A stretch of DNA of 64,000 nt from Pseudomonas sp. MWU13-2105 (GCF_023242315.1 NZ_JALLIY010000001.1:496001-560000), one strand, 5' to 3'. Counted from the first letter of the stretch, positions 19,055-28,625 are shown. The notes: generated from the letters alone by a model not told the origin. Numbers and translations are program-made.

Positions 19055-20599
19055 TCAATTCTCCAGGCCGTCAGCGCGTTGGCGCGGCAAAGCCAGTTGC
19101 AGCAAGTTGGATTCATTGGCCTGTTCGCGGCTCTTTTCGCCGCGCATCGCGCCTTCGCAAAGCACCAGGGTGCGGTCGGAGATGCCCATCACTTCCATCA
19201 GGTCGCTGGACACCACGATCACCGCCACCCCACTGGCGGCCAGGTTATGGATGATCTGGTAAATCTCGGCTTTCGCACCGATATCGATACCCCGCGTCGG
19301 CTCGTCAAGCAGCAGGACTTTCATCGGCATCGACAGCCAACGGCCAAGAATGGCTTTCTGCTGATTGCCCCCCGACAGGTACATGATTTTCTGTGTCGAA
19401 TTAGGCGTTTTGACTTTCAGCGCCTTGATCTGCTTGTCGGCATTGCCCCGTTCCCAGCCGTCGCGCAACAGCCAGCCAAAGGCGGAATTGGCGCCACGGG
19501 CACTGATGTTGATGTTCTCGGCAACACTGGAAAGCGGCATGATGCCTTCCTTCTTGCGGTCCTCGGGGCACAGCAGGACACCGGCGGCAATGGCATCGCG
19601 CGGCGAACGTAGTTGCAGCACCTCGCCAGCCAGTTGCAGACTTCCGGCGGTGCTGCGCTCAAGACCGCAGAGCAGGCGCAGCAGCTCGGTGCGCCCCGCG
19701 CCGACCAGGCCGAACAGGCCAAGAATCTCGCCCTTGTGCACCTCGAAACTCACCGGCGAACGCAGGCCCGGCCCCAACAGACCATCGACCTTGAGTGCCA
19801 CCGCGCCACGTTCACGCGGACGGTAATCGTAGATGTCCTGAATGTCGCGACCGACCATGCAGGTGACCAATTGATCGTGGGTCAGTGCGCTCATGTCCTC
19901 GAAGGTGCGCACATAGCGACCGTCCTTGAACACGGTCACCGCATTGCAGATACGGAACACTTCCTCCATGCGATGAGAGACGTACAGCACCACTTTGCCC
20001 TCGTCCCGCAAGCGTTCGATGATCGCCATCAAGCGCTCGATTTCCCGGGCGGACAGGCTGCTGGTGGGTTCGTCGAAGGCAATCACATGGGCGCCACGGG
20101 ACAACGCCTTGGCGATTTCCACCAACTGTCGTTGCCCCAGGGACAGGCGGCCGACCTTCTCCTGGGGATCGATTTCATCGGCCAGGCCCTTGAGGCAGGC
20201 CAGCGCATGCTGGCGCAACGCAGCGCGGTTGATCACCCCGAAACGGGCCGGCAAGTGCCCGAGAAACAGGTTTTCCGCCACGGTCATTTCCGGCACCAGG
20301 TGCAACTCCTGGTGGATGACCGCCACGCCGCTGGCAATGCTGTCGGCGGCGCACTTGAAGGCCATGGTCTGCTCGCCGATCTGCAGATGGCCGCTGCTCG
20401 GGGTGTAGGCACCGCCGAGGACCTTGAGCAAAGTCGACTTGCCCGCGCCGTTTTCGCCCATCAAGGCATGGACCTGCCCCGGGTGGGCGGTAAAGCTGAT
20501 GCCGTCCAGCGCCTTGACCCCGGGAAAGGTCTTGCCGATGCCGTTGAAACACAAACTGGCGCCGGCACTGTGCTGTTGTTTGTTCAATTGCGCGTGCAT
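19055..20599 (-). CDS. araG: L-arabinose ABC transporter ATP-binding protein AraG
   Basis: A 514-residue double ABC ATPase. The first cassette has Walker A GENGAGKSTLLK, signature LSLGQRQLVEIAKAL and Walker B VIAFDEPTSSL. The second has GLVGAGRTELLR, signature LSGGNQQKAILGRWL and LLLDEPTRGIDIGA. CPEDRKKEGIMPL and the linker around YDYRPRERG are AraG-like. The ATG at 20599 (MHAQLNKQQ) has an AGGTGG ribosome site, so longer starts were rejected. It energises uptake of L-arabinose (and possibly D-galactose or D-fucose) through AraH. Confidence 0.93.
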   Translation of the reverse strand: MHAQLNKQQHSAGASLCFNGIGKTFPGVKALDGISFTAHPGQVHALMGENGAGKSTLLKVLGGAYTPSSGHLQIGEQTMAFKCAADSIASGVAVIHQELHLVPEMTVAENLFLGHLPARFGVINRAALRQHALACLKGLADEIDPQEKVGRLSLGQRQLVEIAKALSRGAHVIAFDEPTSSLSAREIERLMAIIERLRDEGKVVLYVSHRMEEVFRICNAVTVFKDGRYVRTFEDMSALTHDQLVTCMVGRDIQDIYDYRPRERGAVALKVDGLLGPGLRSPVSFEVHKGEILGLFGLVGAGRTELLRLLCGLERSTAGSLQLAGEVLQLRSPRDAIAAGVLLCPEDRKKEGIMPLSSVAENINISARGANSAFGWLLRDGWERGNADKQIKALKVKTPNSTQKIMYLSGGNQQKAILGRWLSMPMKVLLLDEPTRGIDIGAKAEIYQIIHNLAASGVAVIVVSSDLMEVMGISDRTLVLCEGAMRGEKSREQANESNLLQLALPRQRADGLEN

Positions 20600-20663
20600 A
20601 ACCACCTCATCACACCGATCAGGCAGCCCCGTCGCCAAGGCCGCCGAGGACAGCAAGCGATCT

Positions 20664-21668
20664 TCAGTTCCACAGACCGATCTTTTCCAGTTCCTGCTTG
20701 AAGTTGTCGCGCGTGATCAGCGTGACCTTGTCCATCGCGGTGTATTTCGGTGGTTCCTTACCGGTGGTGACCCACTCGAACATCATGCTCGCGGTGTTGT
20801 ACCCCTCAAGATGCGGGCTGGGCAGCATCGAGCCGAAGAAACCGCTGTTGGGCTTTTTCAACTCGCCGATGGCGTCAGTGCCGTTGATCCCGACACCGAT
20901 GACATTGGCCGCGGCGAAACCGGCGCTTTCGGTGGCACGCACGGCGCCCAGCACGGAGTTGTCGTTCATGCCGCCGACGATCAGTTTTTTCGCCGCACCC
21001 GGCAGTTTCACCAGGGCCGAGTTGGTGGCGTCCATGCTGCCCGGCACGTCGAGGGTCTTGAGCGGCGCAAACAGGATGTGGTCTTTCGGCAGGCCGGCGT
21101 CTTCGAGCGACTTGACCGAGCCATCGGTACGTTTTTTACCCGTATCGAGTTCATTGTAGGTGGTGATCACCGCGTAGGTGTCTTTCCAGTCCCAGCCGCG
21201 TTTCTTCGCTTCGCCAGCCATCGCCGCGCCCTGCTGCTGACCCACTTCGAACGCAGCCATGCCCAGGTAGGGCACGTCTTCCATAAACTTGCCCTTGGCA
21301 TCGACAAAGCGGTCATCCACGGCGATCACCTTCAAGTCATTGGCCTTGGCCTTGGCCATGATCGCCGGCCCGAGGGACACGTCCGGCGCGCAAATCACGA
21401 AGCCCTTGGCACCATTGGCGGCGAGGCTGTCGATGGCCGAAAGGGTTTTCTCGCCGTCCGGCACGGCGATCTTGATCACGGTAAAGCCCTTGTCCTTGCC
21501 GGCCTTTTCCGCGAACGCCCACTCGGTCTGGAACCAGGGCTCCTCGGCTTGCTTGACCAGGAAGCCGATCTTCACCGGCTCGGCGGCCAGCAACAGGCTG
21601 CTCAGGCTGACTGCCGATGCAGCCAGAGCGATGCAGCACAGGGAACGGATTGCACGACGACGATTCAT
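20664..21668 (-). CDS. araF: L-arabinose-binding periplasmic protein AraF
   Basis: A 334-residue protein with a signal peptide (basic MNRRRAIRS, hydrophobic core, cleavage near LLLAAEPVK). The mature part aligns by eye with E. coli AraF: KIGFLVKQAEEPWFQTEWAFA, KIAVPDGEKTLSAIDSLAANG, KGFVICAPD, KVIAVDDRFVDAKGK and VGGMNDNSVLGAVRATE. These contain the sugar-stacking Trp and the hydrogen-bonding Lys, Glu, Asn and Asp residues known for arabinose/galactose binding. AGGAG precedes the ATG. First gene of araFGH in transcription order. Confidence 0.95.
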   Translation of the reverse strand: MNRRRAIRSLCCIALAASAVSLSSLLLAAEPVKIGFLVKQAEEPWFQTEWAFAEKAGKDKGFTVIKIAVPDGEKTLSAIDSLAANGAKGFVICAPDVSLGPAIMAKAKANDLKVIAVDDRFVDAKGKFMEDVPYLGMAAFEVGQQQGAAMAGEAKKRGWDWKDTYAVITTYNELDTGKKRTDGSVKSLEDAGLPKDHILFAPLKTLDVPGSMDATNSALVKLPGAAKKLIVGGMNDNSVLGAVRATESAGFAAANVIGVGINGTDAIGELKKPNSGFFGSMLPSPHLEGYNTASMMFEWVTTGKEPPKYTAMDKVTLITRDNFKQELEKIGLWN

Positions 21669-21732
21669 AAGGTGACTCCTTGTTTTTGTTGTGAGTGCGA
21701 GTGGTGAACCGGTACAGCCTGGTGTTCGACAT

Positions 21733-22608
21733 TTATCCTGCAAAGCGGTGACAGAGAGTTCCCGGGGTTTCCACCTCAATGGCCAGCAGCGCACCGTCCA
21801 ACGGGTGATTGAGCGGGCTGGCGGCGCTGGTGATGTAAAGGGTTCGCAGATCCTTGCCACCGAACACGCAACTGGTGGGGCGGCTGACGGGCAGCTCAAT
21901 CACCCGATCGACCTCGCCGTTGGGTGCCAACCTGAGCAGGCAGCCACCGTCCCAGCGGGCGTTCCAGAGGTAGCCTTCGACGTCCATCGCCGAACCATCC
22001 GGGACGCCGCGCGGGTGTGGCCCGAGCCACTCCCGCGCCGGCCCGAGCTGGCCGTCGCTAGCGATCGAATACCGATACAGCGTGCCCTCCAGGCTGTCGC
22101 CAAAATACAGCTGCGTGCGGTCCTCGCTCCAAAGCAAGGTATTGGGAATACCCAGGCCGTGCGCCAGAGGCGTGACTCGGGCATCGGCATCGATGCGAAA
22201 CAGACCGCCGCTACGGCGCCGCACGGGAAGGTCTTCGCCTTGCTCGCCGAGGTTGTTCTGCATGGTGCCCAGCCACAGTCGGCCCAGGGCATCGCAGCGG
22301 GCCTCGTTGGCCCGGTTGCCCGGTTGTGGATCAGCCACGCAAAGCAACGTCAGGCGCGGCGCTTGTGCCGCGGAGCTCAGGTCGAGTCGATACACGCCAC
22401 TGCTCAAGGTCACCAACGCATCGCCGCTTGCGCAGGGGATGAACGCCGATAACGGCTCCGGCAGTTGCCAGGTCTGTACGTCGGCGCCCGTCATGCGCAA
22501 GGCCTGTTTGCCAGCGATATCGACCCAATACAGGGCCTGGCCGGGGGCGTCCCAGAACGGGCCTTCGCCCAATTGCGCACGGTGTGCGGTGACTGCGGTC
22601 CACGACAT
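21733..22608 (-). CDS. SMP-30/gluconolactonase-family sugar lactonase, probable L-arabinono-/galactonolactonase
   Basis: A 291-residue six-bladed beta-propeller of the SMP-30/RGN family. GEGPFWD near residue 15 carries the metal-binding Glu, ANEARCDALGRLWLGTM the Asn/Asp region and FGDSLEG the second metal Asp. The start at 22608 has a GGAGG ribosome site; longer frames were rejected. In the pathway it would hydrolyse the lactone produced by the 1-dehydrogenase into the free sugar acid. It lies between the semialdehyde dehydrogenase and araF on the same strand, consistent with one operon. Confidence 0.87.
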   Translation of the reverse strand: MSWTAVTAHRAQLGEGPFWDAPGQALYWVDIAGKQALRMTGADVQTWQLPEPLSAFIPCASGDALVTLSSGVYRLDLSSAAQAPRLTLLCVADPQPGNRANEARCDALGRLWLGTMQNNLGEQGEDLPVRRRSGGLFRIDADARVTPLAHGLGIPNTLLWSEDRTQLYFGDSLEGTLYRYSIASDGQLGPAREWLGPHPRGVPDGSAMDVEGYLWNARWDGGCLLRLAPNGEVDRVIELPVSRPTSCVFGGKDLRTLYITSAASPLNHPLDGALLAIEVETPGTLCHRFAG

Positions 22609-22658
22609 GAAGCCTCCTGGGGTATTCGGGTTTTCAGGTGCCGACAAATTGCTTCGCG

Positions 22659-24239
22659 TTACAGCGGGTCGCGGCAGGGCTGCCCATCCACCAGTCGTTG
22701 AATGCGCAACGGGTTGGCATTTTTCAAGGCATCCGGGAGCAGGCTGTCGGGGTAATTCTGAAAGCACAGCGGACGCAGGAAACGGTCGATGGCCAGGGTC
22801 CCCACTGAAGTGCCACGGGCATCGGAGGTGGCGGGATAAGGCCCGCCGTGCACCATCGCGTCACAGACCTCAACGCCGGTCGGATAACCGTTGAGCAGGA
22901 TACGCCCGACTTTCTGCTCCAGGAGTGCTGTCAACTCGCTGAACTGCTGCAAATCCTCGGGCTCGCCAATGATCGTCGCCGTCAGTTGGCCGTGCAGGCC
23001 GTTCAACGCAGTGCCGAGCTGCGCTTGATCGGCCACTTCAACGAATATGCTGGTCGGGCCGAATACTTCTTCCTGCAGCACTTCATCACCCTTGATCAGC
23101 AAGCTGGCATCGGCCTTGAACAGCTGCGGCTGCGCCTGATTGCCCACTTGCGCAGTGCCTGCCAAGTGCTCGATACCCGGGTGGGCAAGGAGCCTTTGCA
23201 AGCCTTTGCCATAACTGCTCAGGGTGCCGGCGTTAAGCATGGTTTGCGCGGGTTGGTCGCCGATCAGTCGGGCGACCTGCTGGATGAATGCGCTGAACTG
23301 CGGCGAACGGATGCCGATCACCAGACCGGGATTGGTACAGAACTGGCCACAGCCTTGGACCACCGAGGCGGTCAGGTCACGGGCCACGTTTTCCGCCCGC
23401 GCGTGCAGCGCCCCGGGCAACACGATCACCGGATTGATGCTCGACATCTCGGCGAACACCGGAATCGGTTGCGGGCGCGCCGCCGCCATGTCGCACAACG
23501 CTCGTCCGCCCTTGAGCGAGCCGGTGAAACCGACCGCCTGGATCGCCGGATGCTTGACCAGCGCTTCGCCGACTCCGGCACCGAAGATCATGTTGAACAC
23601 GCCGGCGGGCATCCCGGTGATTTCTGCCGCCCGCATGATCGCATCGGCGACTTGTTCGGCAGTTGCCATGTGACCGCTGTGAGCCTTGAACACCACCGGG
23701 CAACCGGCCGCCAGCGCCGCCGCCGTGTCCCCGCCCGCGGTGGAAAACGCCAGGGGAAAATTGCTGGCCCCAAACACCGCCACCGGCCCCAGGCCGATGC
23801 GGTACTGACGCAAATCCGGGCGCGGCAACGGCTGGCGTTCGGGCAGTGCCCGGTCGATACGCGCCCCGTAGAAATCGCCGCGACGCAGCACGTTGGCGAA
23901 CAGACGCATCTGGCCGCTGGTACGACCGCGCTCGCCTTGAATGCGGGCTGCGGGCAACGCGGTTTCGCGACAGACCAAGGCGATAAACTCATCGCCCAGC
24001 GCGTCCAGCTCATCGGCCACCGCCTCCAGGAACTGGGCCCGACGCTGCGCACTCAGGGCCCGATAGACCGGGTAAGCCTGCGCGGCCGCCTTGGCGGCGG
24101 CATCGACTTCCTGCTCGGTCGCCTGGTAGAAATCATGGGGCAAGCGTTCCCCGCTGCTGGCATCGATACTCTGAAGCCTGACGCTGCCGGCCGCGCTGCG
24201 CTGGCCGCCGATGTAGTTGTGACCAAAAAACCGGGTCAT
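22659..24239 (-). CDS. Aldehyde dehydrogenase, probable 2-oxoglutarate semialdehyde dehydrogenase
   Basis: A 526-residue ALDH of the NADP-dependent 2-oxoglutarate semialdehyde (2,5-dioxopentanoate) type. It has VFGASNFPLAFSTAGGDTA in place of the usual PWNFP, catalytic Glu in VFAEMSSINP, and catalytic Cys in GCGQFCTNPG. The distinctive ERGRTSGQMRLFA segment supports this subfamily. It would oxidise the semialdehyde formed from 2-keto-3-deoxy-L-arabinonate into 2-oxoglutarate, the final step of the Weimberg-type route. It starts 10 bp after the araD1 stop. Confidence 0.9.
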   Translation of the reverse strand: MTRFFGHNYIGGQRSAAGSVRLQSIDASSGERLPHDFYQATEQEVDAAAKAAAQAYPVYRALSAQRRAQFLEAVADELDALGDEFIALVCRETALPAARIQGERGRTSGQMRLFANVLRRGDFYGARIDRALPERQPLPRPDLRQYRIGLGPVAVFGASNFPLAFSTAGGDTAAALAAGCPVVFKAHSGHMATAEQVADAIMRAAEITGMPAGVFNMIFGAGVGEALVKHPAIQAVGFTGSLKGGRALCDMAAARPQPIPVFAEMSSINPVIVLPGALHARAENVARDLTASVVQGCGQFCTNPGLVIGIRSPQFSAFIQQVARLIGDQPAQTMLNAGTLSSYGKGLQRLLAHPGIEHLAGTAQVGNQAQPQLFKADASLLIKGDEVLQEEVFGPTSIFVEVADQAQLGTALNGLHGQLTATIIGEPEDLQQFSELTALLEQKVGRILLNGYPTGVEVCDAMVHGGPYPATSDARGTSVGTLAIDRFLRPLCFQNYPDSLLPDALKNANPLRIQRLVDGQPCRDPL

Positions 24240-24249
24240 GCCTGTCTCC

Positions 24250-25242
24250 TTAAAGGGTCCCTACGGCTCCGGGTGCAAACACCGCGTCGACCGCGCGAAT
24301 ACCGTTGATCAATGGCGCACCGAACTCCGCCTGGCTGATTTCGAACACATCGCCCGGCCGCGTTCGAATGCCATCCGCGAAAGACAGGGTGGCGGTGCCG
24401 AAAAAGTGAATGTGTACATCCCCTGGCCGCAGGAACTGAGCGTACTTGAAGTGGTGGTACTCCAGATTTTCCAGGCTGTGGCACATATTCGCTTCGCCAC
24501 TGAGGAACTCGTTCTGCCACAGCACCTCACCATCACGCACAATGCGACTGGTACCGGCCAGGTGGCGGGGCAGCTCACCGACCCGCAGTTCCGGACCATA
24601 GCTGCAATTGCGCAATTTGGAGTGGGCCAGGTACAGGTAATTCTTGCGCTCCATCACGTGATCGGAGAACTCGTTGCCCACGGCATACCCCAGGCGATAA
24701 GGCTTGCCGTCCTGGCCGATGACATACAGGCCGCCAATTTCCGGCTCTTCGCCGGCGTCTTCGGCGAATGGCGGCACGGCAAATGCCTGGCCCGGACGCA
24801 CGACGATGCTGCCATCGCCCTTGTAGAACCATTCCGGCTGCACACCGGCCTGACCGGCGGCGGGTTTGCCGCCCTCCACGCCCCATTTGAAGATACGCAT
24901 GGTGTCGGTCAGCGCACTGTCGTCACCGGCCTGCTGATGCATCTTGTCCCGCGCCGCCGCACTGCCCAGATGGGTCAGCCCGGTACCGCTGACCAGCATA
25001 TGCGCCGGGTCCGGATGATCCAGTGGCACCAGCACCCTGAGCTCGGCCAGCAACTGGGCATAGTCGTGGCTGGCCCCCAAGCCGAGGCTCTGTACCTGTT
25101 GCCGCAGATCGACACTCGCCTCGATGGCCGCCAGCGCCAGCTCGCGCACCGTGCGCAACGATTGCACCTCACGTACCCGGCCGTCCTCGACCACGCCAAC
25201 CCGACGCTCGCCGTGACTCAATTCGAACTGAACTAAACGCAT
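24250..25242 (-). CDS. araD1: AraD1/GguC-family protein (FAH fold), probable 2-keto-3-deoxy-L-arabinonate dehydratase
   Basis: A 330-residue member of the fumarylacetoacetate-hydrolase superfamily. Recognisable blocks are LVSGTGLTHLGSAAARDKMHQQ, the KWGVEGGKP region, EPEIGGLYVIGQDG, GNEFSDHVMERKNYLYLAHSKLR and FFGTATLSFAD. These are typical of the AraD1/GguC group found beside sugar ABC transporters. Family members are proposed to dehydrate 2-keto-3-deoxy-pentonates to 2-oxoglutarate semialdehyde. Here it sits directly before the semialdehyde dehydrogenase and beside an arabinonate-type dehydratase, supporting that assignment. The exact reaction is inferred from context. Confidence 0.82.
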   Translation of the reverse strand: MRLVQFELSHGERRVGVVEDGRVREVQSLRTVRELALAAIEASVDLRQQVQSLGLGASHDYAQLLAELRVLVPLDHPDPAHMLVSGTGLTHLGSAAARDKMHQQAGDDSALTDTMRIFKWGVEGGKPAAGQAGVQPEWFYKGDGSIVVRPGQAFAVPPFAEDAGEEPEIGGLYVIGQDGKPYRLGYAVGNEFSDHVMERKNYLYLAHSKLRNCSYGPELRVGELPRHLAGTSRIVRDGEVLWQNEFLSGEANMCHSLENLEYHHFKYAQFLRPGDVHIHFFGTATLSFADGIRTRPGDVFEISQAEFGAPLINGIRAVDAVFAPGAVGTL

Positions 25243-25263
25243 GAAGCTTCTCCTGATTGCCGA

Positions 25264-26586
25264 TTAAGTACGCGTGGCGCCGCGAGCGCTGGCGGCAAAC
25301 TGATCGACCGGCAGCACATGTTTACGCTCCAGCAACCGATAGATCACCCCGGTCAGCAGCAGACCGAACACCATCACGCAGGAAAGGAAGTACAAACCCG
25401 ACGCCAGGTTGCCGGTGTACTCCTTGAGCGCGCCGATCACGAACGGACCGATGTAGCCGCCCAGGTTGCCCACCGAGTTGATCAACGCGATCCCCGCCGC
25501 CGCGCTGGCGCCGGCAAAAAAACGCCCCGGCAAGGTCCAGAACACCGCGGTACAGGAAAACAGCGCGAACGCCACCAGGCACAGCGCCGCCAGTTGCAGC
25601 AGCGGGACGCTCAGCCAGGCGCTGAAGAACAGGCCCATCGCCCCCAACACGTAAAGCACCGCCAAGTGCCCATAGCGATCATTCAGGCGGTCGGAACTGC
25701 GCGGGACGATCAACAGCCCGAGGATCCCGAAGATATACGGCACCGACGAAACGAACCCGGTGGTCAGATCGCTGCCACCGAACTGCTTGATCAAGGTCGG
25801 CAGCCACAGCCCCAGGCCATAGATACTCAAGGTCACCGGCAGATAGAACAACGCCAGCAGCAACACCCGCTTGTCCTTGAGGGCGTGCAGCGGATTGCCG
25901 TGCCGGGTCTGGCCGTAGGCTTGCAGGTCCTTGTTCAGCTCGCCGGCCAACCAGTCCTTCTCCGTCTGATCCATCCAGGCCACCTGCCGCGGACCGTCGG
26001 GCAGATAACGCAGCACCGGCCAGGTCAGCAAGATCGCCGGCGTACCGATGGCGATGAACAGCCATTGCCAACCGTGCAGGCCGAGGATCCCGTCCATGCC
26101 GAGCAGGCCGCCGGACACCGGGCCGGTGATCATCATCGCGATGGGTTGGGAGAGGATGAATAGCCCGAGGATCTTGCCGCGATGGCGCACCGGGAACCAT
26201 TGGGTGATGTAGTAGAGAACGCCCGGGAAGAACCCGGCTTCAGCCGCACCGAGCAGCAAGCGCATCAAATAGAAGCTGTAGGGCCCCTGGACAAACGCCA
26301 TGCCAATGGTGATGGCGCCCCAGGTGAGCATGATCCGCGCGAACCAACGCCGCGCGCCGAAGCGGTCGAGCATCAGGTTGCTGGGGATTTCCAGGAGGAA
26401 GTAGCCAATGAAGAACAGGCCGGCCCCCAACCCATACGCCGCATCGCCGATGCCGATATCCGCGCCCATGTGCAATTTGGCGAAGCCTACGGCGGAGCGA
26501 TCCACGTAGGCGATCAGGTACAGCAGGATCAGGAACGGAATCAGTTTCAGCGTGATGCGACGAATCAGCCGCAGTTCCTGGCTCAT
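25264..26586 (-). CDS. MFS transporter, anion:cation symporter (ACS) family
   Basis: A 440-residue, 12-helix permease. The ACS pattern is seen in the first helices (IPFLILLYLIAYVDRSAVGFAKL), in FFIGYFLLEIPSNLMLDRFGARRW and in the helix-4/5 region LLLGAAEAGFFPGVLYY. Family members import organic anions such as hexuronates, galactonate or tartrate. Its place at the head of the leftward arabinose operon, divergent from the dehydratase, suggests import of a sugar acid such as L-arabinonate or D-galactonate. The ATG at 26586 is preferred to a TTG five codons upstream. Confidence 0.85.
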   Translation of the reverse strand: MSQELRLIRRITLKLIPFLILLYLIAYVDRSAVGFAKLHMGADIGIGDAAYGLGAGLFFIGYFLLEIPSNLMLDRFGARRWFARIMLTWGAITIGMAFVQGPYSFYLMRLLLGAAEAGFFPGVLYYITQWFPVRHRGKILGLFILSQPIAMMITGPVSGGLLGMDGILGLHGWQWLFIAIGTPAILLTWPVLRYLPDGPRQVAWMDQTEKDWLAGELNKDLQAYGQTRHGNPLHALKDKRVLLLALFYLPVTLSIYGLGLWLPTLIKQFGGSDLTTGFVSSVPYIFGILGLLIVPRSSDRLNDRYGHLAVLYVLGAMGLFFSAWLSVPLLQLAALCLVAFALFSCTAVFWTLPGRFFAGASAAAGIALINSVGNLGGYIGPFVIGALKEYTGNLASGLYFLSCVMVFGLLLTGVIYRLLERKHVLPVDQFAASARGATRT

Positions 26587-26678
26587 GAGATCGATTTCCA
26601 ATTGTTGTTTTTATGGAAGCTCGGGGGACGCCTCTCGCGGAAAACCGCCAGGGTCATACCTCAGTTGCAAACGACTAT

Positions 26679-26691
26679 ATAGTATTACTAT
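26679..26691. promoter_or_regulatory. Candidate GntR/FadR operator 1, perfect 13-bp palindrome
   Basis: ATAGTATTACTAT is a perfect palindrome around a central T. Its core TAGTATTACTA fits TNGTNNNACNA, the FadR-subfamily consensus. It lies in the divergent gap, 92 bp before the MFS start. Confidence 0.6.
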
Positions 26692-26753
26692 TTACCCAAC
26701 AACACTTCCAAACCCAAGATTTTGCGCTTATGTTAGACCCAGCAAAGAACAAT

Positions 26754-26766
26754 ATAGTCTTACAAT
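26754..26766. promoter_or_regulatory. Candidate GntR/FadR operator 2, next to the dehydratase start
   Basis: ATAGTCTTACAAT matches operator 1 at 11 of 13 positions and keeps the GTNNNAC core. It ends 13 bp before the ATG at 26780, where a bound repressor would block transcription or ribosome access. Confidence 0.55.
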
Positions 26767-26779
26767 AAGAGAGCTGACC

Positions 26780-28516
26780 ATGTCCGATAAAAAACCCGAC
26801 CTGCGCTCCGCCCAGTGGTTTGGTACTGCCGACAAAAACGGCTTCATGTACCGCAGCTGGATGAAGAACCAGGGCATTGCCGACCATCAGTTCCATGGCA
26901 AGCCGATCATCGGGATCTGCAACACCTGGTCGGAGCTGACCCCGTGCAACGCGCACTTCCGCCAGATTGCCGAGCATGTCAAACGCGGCGTGATCGAGGC
27001 CGGCGGTTTCCCCGTGGAGTTCCCGGTGTTCTCCAACGGTGAATCGAACCTGCGCCCGACCGCCATGCTCACCCGCAACCTGGCGAGCATGGATGTCGAG
27101 GAAGCCATTCGTGGCAACCCGATCGACGGCGTGGTGTTGCTGACCGGCTGCGACAAGACCACCCCGGCGTTGCTGATGGGCGCCGCCAGTTGCGACGTGC
27201 CGGCCATCGTCGTCACCGGCGGACCGATGCTCAACGGCAAGCACAAAGGCCAGGACATCGGCTCGGGCACCGTGGTCTGGCAACTCAGCGAACAGGTCAA
27301 GGCCGGCACCATCAGCCTCGACGACTTCCTCGCGGCCGAGGGCGGCATGTCGCGCTCGGCGGGGACCTGCAACACCATGGGCACCGCCTCGACGATGGCC
27401 TGCATGGCCGAGGCGCTCGGCACCTCGCTGCCCCACAACGCGGCGATCCCGGCGGTTGATGCACGCCGTTATGTCCTCGCGCACATGTCCGGGATGCGCG
27501 CGGTGGAGATGGTTCGCGAGGACCTGAAGCTGTCGAAGATCCTCACCAAGGAAGCCTTTGAAAATGCCATCCGCGTCAACGCCGCCATCGGCGGCTCGAC
27601 CAACGCGGTGATCCACTTGAAAGCCATCGCCGGACGCATCGGTGTCGAGCTCGACCTGGATGACTGGACCCGCATCGGCCGCGGCATGCCGACCATCGTC
27701 GACCTGCAACCGTCCGGGCGCTTCCTGATGGAAGAGTTCTACTATGCCGGCGGCCTGCCCGCGGTATTACGCCGCCTCGGCGAAGCCAACCTGATTCCCC
27801 ACCCCAACGCCTTGACCGTCAACGGCAAGTCGCTCGGCGAGAACACCCGGGAGGCACCGATCTACGGCCAGGACGAAGTGATTCGCACCCTCGCCAATCC
27901 GATCCGCGCGGACGGCGGTATCTGCGTACTGCGTGGCAACCTGGCGCCGCTCGGCGCGGTGCTCAAGCCTTCCGCCGCCAGCGCCGAACTGATGCAGCAT
28001 CGCGGCCGCGCGGTGGTGTTCGAGAACTTCGACCTGTACAAGGCGCGGATCAACGACCCGGAGCTGGAGGTCGATGCGAACTCGATCCTGGTGATGAAAA
28101 ACTGCGGGCCCAAGGGTTATCCCGGCATGGCGGAAGTGGGCAACATGGGCTTGCCGGCCAAACTGCTGGCCCAGGGCATCACCGACATGGTGCGGATTTC
28201 CGACGCGCGCATGAGCGGCACGGCGTACGGCACCGTGGTCTTGCACGTGGCACCGGAAGCAGCGGCCGGCGGACCTTTGGCCGTCGTGCGCGAAGGCGAC
28301 TGGATCGAACTCGATTGTGCCAACGGGCGTCTGCACCTGGACATCCCGGACGCCGAGCTGGCGGCGCGCATGGCCGACCTGCAAGCGCCACCGCCCCTGA
28401 TCGTGGGCGGCTATCGCCAGCTGTACATCGACCACGTGCTCCAGGCGGACCAGGGCTGCGACTTCGACTTCCTGGTGGGTTGCCGCGGCGCCGAGGTCCC
28501 GCGACATTCCCACTGA
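26780..28516 (+). CDS. IlvD/Edd-family dehydratase, probable L-arabinonate dehydratase
   Basis: A 578-residue Fe-S dehydratase of the pentonate subgroup. It contains ICNTWSELTPCNAHFRQIAEHV, the cluster cysteine in LLTGCDKTTPA, GGMSRSAGTCNTMGTASTM, and ARMSGTAYGTVVLHVAPEAA near the C-terminus. Enzymes of this group dehydrate L-arabinonate, D-xylonate or related acids to 2-keto-3-deoxy acids. The adjacent araFGH and araD1 genes favour L-arabinonate. D-xylonate and other C5/C6 acids remain possible. The ATG at 26780 lies just behind an operator-like palindrome, and the gene is transcribed divergently from the main operon. Confidence 0.87.
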   Translation: MSDKKPDLRSAQWFGTADKNGFMYRSWMKNQGIADHQFHGKPIIGICNTWSELTPCNAHFRQIAEHVKRGVIEAGGFPVEFPVFSNGESNLRPTAMLTRNLASMDVEEAIRGNPIDGVVLLTGCDKTTPALLMGAASCDVPAIVVTGGPMLNGKHKGQDIGSGTVVWQLSEQVKAGTISLDDFLAAEGGMSRSAGTCNTMGTASTMACMAEALGTSLPHNAAIPAVDARRYVLAHMSGMRAVEMVREDLKLSKILTKEAFENAIRVNAAIGGSTNAVIHLKAIAGRIGVELDLDDWTRIGRGMPTIVDLQPSGRFLMEEFYYAGGLPAVLRRLGEANLIPHPNALTVNGKSLGENTREAPIYGQDEVIRTLANPIRADGGICVLRGNLAPLGAVLKPSAASAELMQHRGRAVVFENFDLYKARINDPELEVDANSILVMKNCGPKGYPGMAEVGNMGLPAKLLAQGITDMVRISDARMSGTAYGTVVLHVAPEAAAGGPLAVVREGDWIELDCANGRLHLDIPDAELAARMADLQAPPPLIVGGYRQLYIDHVLQADQGCDFDFLVGCRGAEVPRHSH

Positions 28517-28625
28517 TCGTCATGAAGCGGCGGCATTCCCCGGCGGTTCAGGCGCGTAGCAGCGCCTGAAAGGAACGGGAGCGATGCTATGATGCAGCGT
28601 ATTTCGTCAGAGCAGCCTCCCTGTT

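Noticed and set aside
22848..24308. Long plus-strand frame across the semialdehyde dehydrogenase gene
   Set aside because: Antisense of a gene with intact ALDH catalytic motifs; no start signal.
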